Assembly (NCBI GenBank): GCA_013698435.1
Contig: JACCVA010000353.1
Span: forward strand, 1-6,207
Reading direction: 5' to 3'
Source: Nocardioidaceae bacterium
GTDB taxonomy: Bacteria > Actinomycetota > Actinomycetes > Propionibacteriales > Nocardioidaceae
DNA length: 6,207 bases
The translations under genes and the position numbers were made by a program. Shown here piece after piece: positions 1 through 5,243 of this stretch. Under the pieces are notes generated by a model that was not told where the DNA came from, did no database searches, and saw nothing but the letters and a program-made list of their open reading frames with translations. Each line of letters starts with the position of its first letter. Within the stretch, counting starts at the first letter, position 1.

Positions 1-358
1 CGTCGGCGGTGATCGCCATCGTGACGGAGTCGACGAGGAACGGCATGTCGTCGGTGACGACCTCGATGACCGTGTGTCCCTCGGCATCCCACTCGTCGTC
101 CTCGACCGCAGGGGTGAAGACACGTACGGCGGCGGTGCCCTGCGGGCGTTGGGCTGCCAGCTTGTAGTGGCTCATCGCCGCGCCGTAGACGTCGGCTGCG
201 CTGCGCTCGAGCAGGTCATCGGCGGGTACGTGCCGGTAGTAGACCTCTAGCAGGTGCCCGGCGAGGTCGGCGTCGACCACGGAGGACGGGCCGCTCTCAC
301 GGTACGCAGCCGCTTCGGTGAGCAGCCGTTGCTTGGCCTGTTCCAACGAACTGTGCAT
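1..358 (-). CDS. gdh: NAD-dependent glutamate dehydrogenase, large type, N-terminal part
   Basis: The minus strand carries an open frame of 119 codons from an ATG at 358 that leaves the window at position 1. It starts MHSSLEQAKQRLLTEAA and near its end has the block VIEVVTDDMPFLVDSVTMAI, the signature I recognise from the N-terminal ACT-like region of the large (about 180 kDa, about 1,600-residue) bacterial NAD-glutamate dehydrogenases. These cytoplasmic enzymes oxidise L-glutamate to 2-oxoglutarate and ammonium with NAD+. The catalytic domain lies far outside the window, so activity cannot be judged. I chose ATG 358 because the following residues look like the family's amphipathic N-terminus and I saw no other obvious start upstream in this frame. 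No strong Shine-Dalgarno sequence precedes it; a loose AGGTCGAG lies about 6 bases upstream. The gene follows kynA on the same strand after a 136-bp gap containing a hairpin, so it probably has its own promoter. Confidence 0.85.
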   Translation of the reverse strand, partial: MHSSLEQAKQRLLTEAAAYRESGPSSVVDADLAGHLLEVYYRHVPADDLLERSAADVYGAAMSHYKLAAQRPQGTAAVRVFTPAVEDDEWDAEGHTVIEVVTDDMPFLVDSVTMAITAD

Positions 359-417
359 GAAGGCTCGACCTGTCCTGCGCGTTGCTCCGCGGCACGCTCG
401 GCAAGCGAACGAGCCGC

Positions 418-439
418 GGCCGCACGCCGTTGTGCGGCC
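418..439 (-). terminator. GC-rich hairpin between kynA and gdh
   Basis: A perfect inverted repeat has 8-bp arms, GGCCGCAC at 418-425 and GTGCGGCC at 432-439, with a 6-base loop. It lies between the kynA stop (495) and the gdh start (358), both on the minus strand. No T tract follows on either strand. It could be a U-less actinobacterial-type terminator for kynA or a structure in the gdh 5' leader. The inverted repeat is seen directly; the function is inference. Confidence 0.45.
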
Positions 440-494
440 CAGGTTCGACCCTAGCCCTGATGCACGTCGGCGACACGTCGGGGCCAGCTCGGCA

Positions 495-1334
495 CTAGAG
501 CTCGGAGCGCAGGTCCCACAGCAACGGGTAGTAGCGCAGCGGCAGGCGACTGCTGAGGTAGGCAGCCCCACTCGAGCCTCCGGTGCCGGTCTTGGTGCCG
601 ATCATCCGCTCCACCATGGTGACGTGGCGAGCCCGCCAGGCCGCGGCAAGCTCGTCGTGCTGGATGAGCGCCTCGGCGAGCTCCCACACCTCAGCGTGGT
701 TGGCGCGGTCGCGGGCGACGGCCACCAGCGCCGCCGAGATCTCCTCGTCCGTGTCGCTGGGGAGCCCGCGTGCGCCCAGCACGCCGGTGAAGGCGTCCCA
801 AAGGGTCGGCTCGCCGAGTCGGCGGGCCAGCCTGGCCCGCTCGTCGTCGGTGATGCCACGGAACCGGCGTACGAACGCCCGGTCCTTGGCGCCGGAGAGG
901 AACTCGAGCTCGCGGAACTGCACCGACTGGAACCCGCTGGCCGGTGACAGCTTCTGGCGGAACACGAGGAAGTCCTGCGGCGTCATCGTCTCGAGGACGT
1001 CGATCTGGTGGATGAGCACCCGCGCGATCACGTGCATCCGGTGGAGCAGATGTTTCGCCCACCACAGCTGCCCGTCGGCCATGGCGTCGCGCGCTGTCTC
1101 GGCCTCGTGCAGCAACTGCTGGAACCACAGCTCGTAGACCTGGTGGATCGTGATGAACAGCAGCTCGTCGTGGGCGGGCGGCACGGACTCGAGCTGCTGG
1201 GCGCTCAGCAGCCGCGGCAGCTGGAGGTAGCCGCCATAAGTCAGGAGCGCTCCACTCTCACCGAAGTGGATGTCGTCACCGCCACCGATGACGGGATCGA
1301 CGGTCGGCTCTGGCCGTTCCTGTGCGCTGTCCAC
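495..1334 (-). CDS. kynA: Tryptophan 2,3-dioxygenase
   Basis: This 279-residue protein matches the whole length of bacterial tryptophan 2,3-dioxygenase, a cytoplasmic heme enzyme. It converts L-tryptophan and O2 to N-formyl-L-kynurenine, the first step of the kynurenine route. Visible landmarks are LTYGGYLQL (31-39), the block from HDELLFITIHQ to YELWF (55-71) with distal-pocket His64, Arg126 in DFLVFRQ, SGFQSVQFRELE (133-144), the proximal heme-ligand candidate His237 in RHVTMVERMIG, and the TGTGGSSG loop (249-256) with Thr251. The spacings agree with the well-studied Xanthomonas enzyme as I remember it (H55, R117, H240, T254). The start is a GTG at 1334: an in-frame TAA lies only three codons upstream, so no earlier start is possible. 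No kynureninase or formamidase gene is adjacent, so the rest of the pathway must be elsewhere. The gene is divergent from the small basic-protein gene at 1488. The frame is intact and all key residues are present. Confidence 0.96.
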   Translation of the reverse strand: MDSAQERPEPTVDPVIGGGDDIHFGESGALLTYGGYLQLPRLLSAQQLESVPPAHDELLFITIHQVYELWFQQLLHEAETARDAMADGQLWWAKHLLHRMHVIARVLIHQIDVLETMTPQDFLVFRQKLSPASGFQSVQFRELEFLSGAKDRAFVRRFRGITDDERARLARRLGEPTLWDAFTGVLGARGLPSDTDEEISAALVAVARDRANHAEVWELAEALIQHDELAAAWRARHVTMVERMIGTKTGTGGSSGAAYLSSRLPLRYYPLLWDLRSEL

Positions 1335-1367
1335 GGCCTCAGGTTAATCCCGGAGGACCGTCGTCAC
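1335..1367 (-). promoter_or_regulatory. Candidate leaderless promoter of kynA
   Basis: On the minus strand a TANNNT-type -10 box (TAACCT, 1346-1341) ends 6 bases before the GTG start, which places the expected transcription start exactly on the first base of the start codon. A GTGACG hexamer resembling a -35 box (1367-1362) lies 15 bp further upstream, shorter than the ideal spacing. Leaderless transcripts are common in Actinobacteria, and the in-frame TAA overlapping the -10 box fits this start. No transcript data are available here. Confidence 0.4.
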
Positions 1368-1475
1368 CGCCGCCAGGGCACGTGGGGGTACGCCTGCTCG
1401 TTGAGCTGCTCAGCGCCCGCGGCTGGGCAACGCGATGGCGTACTGTCAAGCGCATGGGTCCATCGCGGGCCTGCT

Positions 1476-1481
1476 GAGGAG
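1476..1481 (+). promoter_or_regulatory. Strong ribosome binding site of the small basic-protein gene
   Basis: GAGGAG lies 6 bases before the ATG at 1488. It is the clearest Shine-Dalgarno sequence in the window, and it is the main reason to call the short frame downstream a real gene. A possible -10 box TACTGT is at 1441-1446, but I see no convincing -35 box. Confidence 0.7.
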
Positions 1482-1487
1482 CGCACG

Positions 1488-1628
1488 ATGACAGACAAGT
1501 CCCCCCGACACACGTTGTCGAAGAAGTCCGGCAAGTCACTCAAGGAAAAGCGCACTGACAAGAAGGCCAAGGCGGCGACGGCGACCACAAGCTCCATGGA
1601 CCAGCTCACGCATTCGAAGAAGCGCTGA
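1488..1628 (+). CDS. Small lysine-rich protein, 46 residues, unknown function
   Basis: An ATG frame of 46 codons begins MTDKSPRHTLSKKSGKSLKE and ends LTHSKKR. About a quarter of the residues are lysine, four are arginine, and there is no hydrophobic stretch or cysteine, so it should be a soluble, very basic and largely disordered protein. Short proteins with the same style of N-terminus (a Ser/Lys-rich SKKSGKSLKEKR core) are, from memory, common as hypothetical proteins in Actinobacteria; no function is established to my knowledge. A nucleic-acid or ribosome contact would fit the charge but is a guess. The ATG is supported by GAGGAG six bases upstream. The same frame is open for a long way further upstream, but that part lies antisense to kynA and is a shadow. 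The stop is 6 bases before the GTG of the oxidoreductase gene, in the same frame, so the two genes are probably translationally coupled. Confidence 0.72.
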   Translation: MTDKSPRHTLSKKSGKSLKEKRTDKKAKAATATTSSMDQLTHSKKR

Positions 1629-1634
1629 CCAACG

Positions 1635-2789
1635 GTGCCCTCGCTGAGCCTCGGTGTCCTTGCCACGTCAAGCAAGGAAAGCGAGCGGCGCCTCCCTATC
1701 CACCCGAGGCATCTCGAACGGATCGATGCCGAGCTGCGCGACCGGATCACCCTGGAGCGTGGGTACGGGGAGCCGTTCGGCGTCTCCGACAGCCAGCTCG
1801 AGCCGCTGGTCGGCCACATTGCCACGCGCGCGCAGCTGGTGGCGGAGGCCGACGTGATCTTGTTGCCGAAGCCGCAGCCGAGCGACCTTGTCGAACTGCG
1901 TGAGGGGCAGGTCGTCTGGGGGTGGCCGCACTGCGTGCAGGACCGCGACATCACCCAGCTCGCCATCGATCGCAAGCTGACGCTGATCGGGTTCGAGGCG
2001 ATGAACCACTGGGCCAGCGACAACGGCTTCGGGCTGCACGTCTTCCACAAGAACAACGAGCTGGCCGGCTACTGCTCGGTGGTGCACGCGCTCGGGCTGA
2101 TCGGTGCCACCGGTGACTACGGACGCAGCTTGCGGGCGGCCGTGATCGGGTTCGGCGCAACGGCGCGCGGAGCCGTCACCGCCCTCAACGCCCACGGCGT
2201 GCACGACGTCAGCGTGCTGACCAGCCGCGACGTCGCGGCCGTCGGCTCGCCCATCCACTCGGTGCGCATCGTCCAGCTCGACCACGAGGACACGTCGCCG
2301 TACCTCAGCAATGTGATCACCGATCGAGGCCGGATGCCGCTTGCACCGTTCCTCGCCGAGAGGGACATCATCGTCAACTGCACCTTGCAGAACCCGAATG
2401 CGCCGTTGACGTACCTGCGCACCGAGGACCTCCACGCGTTCCAGCCCGGCAGCCTGATCGTCGACGTCTCGTGCGACGAAGCAATGGGCTTCAGCTGGGC
2501 TCGGCCGACGTCCTTCGCCGATCCCATCTTCGAGGTCGGCGACCACATCAGGTACTACGCCGTGGACCACAGCCCCTCCTACCTGTGGGACTCCGCGACC
2601 TGGGAGATCAGCGAGGCGCTGCTGCCCTTCATCGCGACCGTGCTGGACGGGCCGGCCGCCTGGGAGAAGGACGAGACGATCAGCCGTGCCATCGAGATCC
2701 GCGACGGCCACATCCAGAACCCGGAGATCTTGGCGTTCCAAGGGCGGTCGGGTGAGTACCCGCATCACACGGACTCTTCCGACAGCTGA
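1635..2789 (+). CDS. Alanine dehydrogenase/PNT-family NAD(P)-dependent oxidoreductase (possibly carboxyethylornithine-synthase-like)
   Basis: This intact 384-residue protein has the two-domain plan of alanine dehydrogenases and the N-terminal half of transhydrogenase alpha subunits. The N-terminal domain carries ESERRLPIHP (15-24), whose Arg corresponds to the pyruvate-binding Arg of alanine dehydrogenase, then Lys79 in LLPKPQP and His99 in WGWPHCVQD at the usual Lys and His positions. The NAD(P)-binding Rossmann loop is VIGFGATARG (170-179, GxGxxxxG). Asp281 in DVSCDEAMGF sits where the catalytic Asp is expected. The block HVFHKNNELAGYCSVVHA (135-152) is distinctive for a sub-branch that is often annotated as N5-(carboxyethyl)ornithine synthase or simply alanine dehydrogenase. 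Substrates are likely pyruvate or another 2-oxo acid with an amine donor, but the exact reaction cannot be read from the sequence. The GTG at 1635 is the first possible start, since an in-frame TGA (the stop of the preceding gene) ends 6 bases before it. No clear ribosome binding site is present, which fits coupling to the upstream small gene. Confidence 0.88.
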   Translation: MPSLSLGVLATSSKESERRLPIHPRHLERIDAELRDRITLERGYGEPFGVSDSQLEPLVGHIATRAQLVAEADVILLPKPQPSDLVELREGQVVWGWPHCVQDRDITQLAIDRKLTLIGFEAMNHWASDNGFGLHVFHKNNELAGYCSVVHALGLIGATGDYGRSLRAAVIGFGATARGAVTALNAHGVHDVSVLTSRDVAAVGSPIHSVRIVQLDHEDTSPYLSNVITDRGRMPLAPFLAERDIIVNCTLQNPNAPLTYLRTEDLHAFQPGSLIVDVSCDEAMGFSWARPTSFADPIFEVGDHIRYYAVDHSPSYLWDSATWEISEALLPFIATVLDGPAAWEKDETISRAIEIRDGHIQNPEILAFQGRSGEYPHHTDSSDS

Positions 2790-2854
2790 CGTCGGATGTG
2801 ACGGAGCCCTGGCGTACGCCGGCACCGTGCTTGCTCGGCTGGCATGATCTGCCC

Positions 2855-3349
2855 ATGGACCTGCGCGCCGAGATCAACTACCCCACCGAAGACCCTGCCG
2901 ACGCGTTTGCCCTGGTGGTCGACCCGAGATTTCGCGCCGAGGTGTGCGAAGCCGTGCACGCACTCGATTACAACGTCTCCGTCGACGAGCGAGAAGATGG
3001 GACCGCGCTCGTCACGATCGACCGGCTCATGCCCGCCGACGTACCCGACGCAATCAAGAAGATGGTCGGAGAGACGGTCAAGATCGTGCAGACCGAGGAC
3101 TGGAGTGGGCCCGACGGGGGCGGCGAACGCAACGCCGACCTGCTGATCAGGATCGTCGGGCAGCCGGTGACGATGAAGGGGACGATCGAGCTCAGAAGGG
3201 CCACCGGTTCCGTCGTCTCGAGCATCCGTGGCGATGTCAAGGTCGCAATACCGTTCTTCGGCAAGAAGGTCGAGCCCGAGATCGCCAAGGCCATCCTGGC
3301 CGCCGTCGCCCGAGAGCAGGAAGCCGCCGCGGCGAGATTGAGCAGCTGA
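2855..3349 (+). CDS. DUF2505 family protein
   Basis: This 164-residue soluble protein begins MDLRAEINYPTEDPADAFAL and continues with VVDPRFRAEVCEA, the typical opening of actinobacterial DUF2505 proteins. These are thought to adopt a START/polyketide-cyclase-like (SRPBCC) ligand-binding fold. The C-terminal part has the expected beta strand and long helix: GDVKVAIPFFGKKVEPEIAK (about 129-148) followed by an Ala/Glu-rich helix. No ligand or enzymatic role is established. I preferred ATG 2855 over the upstream in-frame GTG at 2798, because the extra 19 residues do not resemble the family's start. A weak -10-like CATGAT (2843-2848) ends exactly 6 bases before the ATG, as for a leaderless transcript, but no -35 box is visible. 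The gene lies 65 bp after the oxidoreductase stop on the same strand; the product has no obvious functional link to it. Confidence 0.82.
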   Translation: MDLRAEINYPTEDPADAFALVVDPRFRAEVCEAVHALDYNVSVDEREDGTALVTIDRLMPADVPDAIKKMVGETVKIVQTEDWSGPDGGGERNADLLIRIVGQPVTMKGTIELRRATGSVVSSIRGDVKVAIPFFGKKVEPEIAKAILAAVAREQEAAAARLSS

Positions 3350-3352
3350 GCC

Positions 3353-3374
3353 ACAGCCGCGGCCGCGCTGCCGT
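3353..3374. repeat. Imperfect direct repeat, left copy
   Basis: This 22-base GC-rich stretch resembles the one at 3681-3701: both begin ACAG, share CGGCCGCG with a NotI-type palindrome, and end CTGCCGT, with one 2-base and one 1-base gap plus a 1-base offset. The pair flanks the zinc-ribbon gene. It may be chance in GC-rich DNA. Confidence 0.3.
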
Positions 3375-3432
3375 TCGGGTCACGCGGCGCGTCGGACGGA
3401 TTCTGTCGGTGGTCCGTGCCAACGTGTGGGAC

Positions 3433-3639
3433 ATGGATGACCGCTCTGAACTGCTGATGGCCTTCGGTGTCGTCGGCGCCTGTGCCGACTGCCGAGACGA
3501 CCGCCTCTTCGTGCCGGTGGACGATGACGTCAGCTACCGTGGCGAGTTCTGCTGCACCAGCTGCGGCGCCGCCATCGTGATCGACCCGTTGCTGACCGCT
3601 GTCGAGCCGGCTCCACCAGGCACCTCGCTCGTCGGCTGA
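3433..3639 (+). CDS. Small zinc-ribbon-like protein, 68 residues
   Basis: The frame from ATG 3433 gives 68 residues beginning MDDRSELLMAFGVVGACADC. Two cysteine pairs are visible: CADC (Cys17, Cys20) and a CCTSC knuckle (Cys40/Cys41, Cys44) followed by Gly. This is the CxxC-x(19-20)-CxxC spacing of a zinc ribbon. The rest is acidic (DDDVSYRGEF) with a Pro-rich tail, so it is a small soluble metal-binding protein, perhaps a protein or nucleic-acid adaptor. I do not recognise a named family. A GTG at 3424 is an alternative in-frame start three codons upstream; neither has a good ribosome binding site. It follows the DUF2505 gene by 83 bp on the same strand. The same frame is open far upstream through DUF2505, but that part is a shadow. 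The support is the cysteine pattern and plausible start, with no conservation data. Confidence 0.62.
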   Translation: MDDRSELLMAFGVVGACADCRDDRLFVPVDDDVSYRGEFCCTSCGAAIVIDPLLTAVEPAPPGTSLVG

Positions 3640-4171
3640 GGCACTTTCACCTCGGACCACTGGGACCGCAGCGACCGAGGACAGCGGCCGCGGCCTGCCG
3701 TGCGCCCCGGCCAACACACCAAAGGTGAGTGCAAAGGGGCAAGGCCCGTGGCGGCCCAGGGCAACCCGCATCGCGCGTTGACCACTCGTGCGGCCTTGTC
3801 CCCCCAAACCCGAGGCGATCTGACCGAACGGCTCCGCTGCATGTCACGGTCGTCCCGCGTCACAGCGCCCAGAATGACGTAGGAGGCAACTTCCTTCTGG
3901 AGCGAAACTGCCGCGTCTTCGAATTTCCCGGCACTCATTGCCTCGGACGCCCGAATGCCCTGTCCAGAGGCTGGCGAATCGCCGTGTTGAGTGAAAAAGT
4001 TGCGGCCATGACGGCGATCGTGGCCCGCTTGTTTAGGTGCGGAGGTCAGCAAGTACCCGAGGAGCACCAGGTGCGGGCTGGGCGTTATGGAGGCAACCAC
4101 CGACCGCCTCCCGTCCGAAGCTCTCCGCTCCTCCGGGTAGTCGACATCAGTTTCGTGGTGATGGCGTGGTA
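3640..4171. other. 532-bp stretch without a convincing gene
   Basis: Open frames exist on both strands, the longest being a minus-strand frame from 4100 and a plus-strand frame ending at 4172. Neither matches a family I recognise, and both have uneven composition. The best protein-like patches are on the minus strand: MSAGKFEDAAVSLQKEVASY from an ATG at 3938, and a 24-residue frame (4009-3935) ending in an ATGA overlap with that start. They may be the remains of a gene pair cut off at about 3850. GC content falls locally around 3880-4010. No tRNA, array or clear promoter was seen. Confidence 0.5.
3681..3701. repeat. Imperfect direct repeat, right copy
   Basis: This is the partner of 3353-3374, on the other side of the zinc-ribbon gene. 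It contains the palindrome GGCCGCGGCC (3686-3695). A 6-bp inverted repeat, CCTCGG (3650-3655) with CCGAGG (3675-3680), lies just before it after the zinc-ribbon stop. That structure could end transcription weakly, but it has a 19-base loop and no T tract. Confidence 0.3.
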
Positions 4172-4977
4172 ATGCAGCCCACTCCCGTCGAGGTCGTCCG
4201 CGGCCCCAAGGGACCCGGTTTCTGGCGCCGAGTCGTCGAGGCGATCCTGACCGCCATCATCACTTCGATTCTCACTGCCTTCTTCTTAGCGCTGTGGGCC
4301 CCCAAACATTGCCACGTATGTTTCGCTGTTTCGACCGTCCTGCGCTGACCCACAGAACTTGGAAGAGATTTCTCCTGCGGAGGTCGCTGTAGCCGCCACG
4401 AGTCAGGACGAGGGACTGGACCCTGCAGGTGTCCTTTTCGACTGTCGTGTGGCTAATGTGGGTTCCTCCGCTGCAGCCCCCAAGTGAGCGCCCAGACTGG
4501 ATGTCTCATGACCCGGACCTTGCCGTGGTGGACCGGGATCATAGTGTTATCACCCGCAAAGCTGGCCAAGGTGGAGAACGTCCAACTGATCTGCGCTGTG
4601 AACGGGCTTGCTAACGGCTACCCAAATTACGTCAACTGGGCTCGGGTTCGGTCAGTACAGACCTGGACCGATCAGGATGACGACAAAGAATCGTCTACTC
4701 TGCATTCAATGGATGCCAGTTCATTTCAATCTTTCTAGGATATTGGTGTTTCTCCTGGAAAGACAAAGAAGATCATGATTCAGATCCTTGATCTGTACGA
4801 GGGCCAGCAGATCATCTCGGTAGACCCGGATGTTTGCGGCACCCGCGAGAAAGTCGGCGAGGGAAGGGCAAACGACCGGTGGGATGCAATCTCAACCCAA
4901 CGCCGAGGGGCGGGCTGGCTGAAATCAAGATGTACCGGCTCAAGGAAAGCCGCTGGAAAGCACTATGGCCGTTCTGA
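4172..4977 (+). pseudogene. Broken gene for a single-pass membrane protein of unknown family
   Basis: The first fragment (ATG 4172 to 4348, 58 codons) has a Pro/Gly-rich start, then WRR and a hydrophobic segment VVEAILTAIITSILTAFFLALW (21-42), so it is an inner-membrane anchor. The protein-like sequence does not stop there. Dropping one C from the C5 run at 4299-4303 leads into frame 3, which is open from 4290 to 4485 (NIATYVSLFRPSCADPQNLE and onward). Adding one C to the second C5 run (4477-4481) returns to frame 2, which runs through LAKVENVQLICAVNGLANGY to a TAG at 4736-4738. The same frame continues after it (DIGVSPGKTKKIMIQILDLY). A basic tail in frame 1 (LAEIKMYRLKESRWKALW, stop at 4975-4977) may be the original C-terminus, implying a third shift between about 4840 and 4890. 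The reconstructed product would be about 265 residues: a short tail, one helix, then a soluble domain with cysteines. The 4681-4800 part is only 39% GC. I do not recognise the family. Sequencing error at the C runs cannot explain the TAG. Confidence 0.6.
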
Positions 4978-5042
4978 GGCGGGCGACACGAGTAGCTACA
5001 AACTCATTGCGAGTCTGGCCACGTGCGGCACTGCGTCACTCC

Positions 5043-5073
5043 GCCGCCTATGACTGTCAAGGCGTGAGGCGGC
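5043..5073. terminator. Hairpin after the membrane-protein pseudogene, with a competing stem
   Basis: GCCGCCT (5043-5049) pairs with AGGCGGC (5067-5073), a perfect 7-bp stem with a 17-base loop. A second stem, TGACTG (5051-5056) with CAGTCA (5073-5078), overlaps the loop and the right arm, so both cannot form together. No T tract follows. It may be a weak U-less terminator; the function is inferred. Confidence 0.35.
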
Positions 5074-5104
5074 AGTCACCGACACGACGCTCGTTGAGGC
5101 CGCC

Positions 5105-5126
5105 CTCCCCTTGCACTCCCCTTGCA
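5105..5126. repeat. Perfect 11-bp tandem duplication
   Basis: The unit CTCCCCTTGCA occurs twice, back to back, at 5105-5115 and 5116-5126. It lies about 120 bp upstream of the DUF222 gene start. It could be a slippage duplication or paired binding sites. A further TTGTG (5155-5159) and CACAA (5166-5170) dyad lies just downstream. Confidence 0.8.
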
Positions 5127-5194
5127 CACTGTTTCGCGCCGGCAAGCATAGGGGTTGTGCACACTCACAATAAGCCGGAGAGTGTTTCCACGGG

Positions 5195-5210
5195 TCGAAC
5201 CTGTGTGCGG
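5195..5210 (+). promoter_or_regulatory. Degenerate LexA/SOS-box-like dyad
   Basis: TCGAAC, four bases, then GTGCGG matches 10 of 12 positions of the mycobacterial-type LexA box TCGAAC-N4-GTTCGA; the left half is perfect. It overlaps the expected -35 position of the promoter ahead of the DUF222 gene, a sensible place for repression. As I recall, several 13E12-family genes in Mycobacterium tuberculosis have LexA boxes, which makes the match more credible. Two mismatches in the right half mean binding may be weak or lost. Confidence 0.4.
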
Positions 5211-5230
5211 AAACTGTCGGTGGTCGGGTC

Positions 5231-5236
5231 TAGTGT
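5231..5236 (+). promoter_or_regulatory. Candidate -10 box of a leaderless promoter for the DUF222 gene
   Basis: TAGTGT fits TANNNT and ends 7 bases before the ATG at 5244, placing the predicted transcription start at about 5243-5244. No Shine-Dalgarno sequence is needed if the transcript is leaderless. The -35 position (about 5208-5213) has no consensus hexamer but falls on the LexA-like dyad. Confidence 0.42.
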
Positions 5237-5243
5237 GGTGGGT

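Noticed and set aside
440..455. A TCGAAC half-site upstream of gdh sharing the 12-mer GGGTCGAACCTG with the DUF222 upstream region
   Set aside because: The second half of the LexA box is not recognisable (GCCGCA), so a shared half-site alone is weak evidence; likely chance.
318..1628. Long plus-strand open frames over gdh and kynA
   Set aside because: They are antisense to recognised genes. Only the last 46 codons (from 1488) have their own ribosome binding site and were kept.
1668..2825. A 385-codon open frame on the minus strand
   Set aside because: It lies almost wholly antisense to the conserved oxidoreductase gene, matches no family I know, and has the Arg/Val/Asp-rich look of a GC-rich shadow frame.
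2968..4100. Minus-strand open frames over DUF2505, the zinc-ribbon gene and the gap
   Set aside because: Most of this is antisense to better-supported genes and has no recognisable domain; only the patch at 3850-4062 was noted as a finding.
4429..4614. A 61-codon plus-strand frame
   Set aside because: It overlaps the reconstructed membrane-protein pseudogene in another frame and looks less protein-like than the frame 2 reading.
5184..5214. tRNA-like T-arm sequence and a GTTTCC/GGAAAC stem
   Set aside because: No acceptor, anticodon or D-arm can be folded around it. The region is better explained as a promoter and operator.
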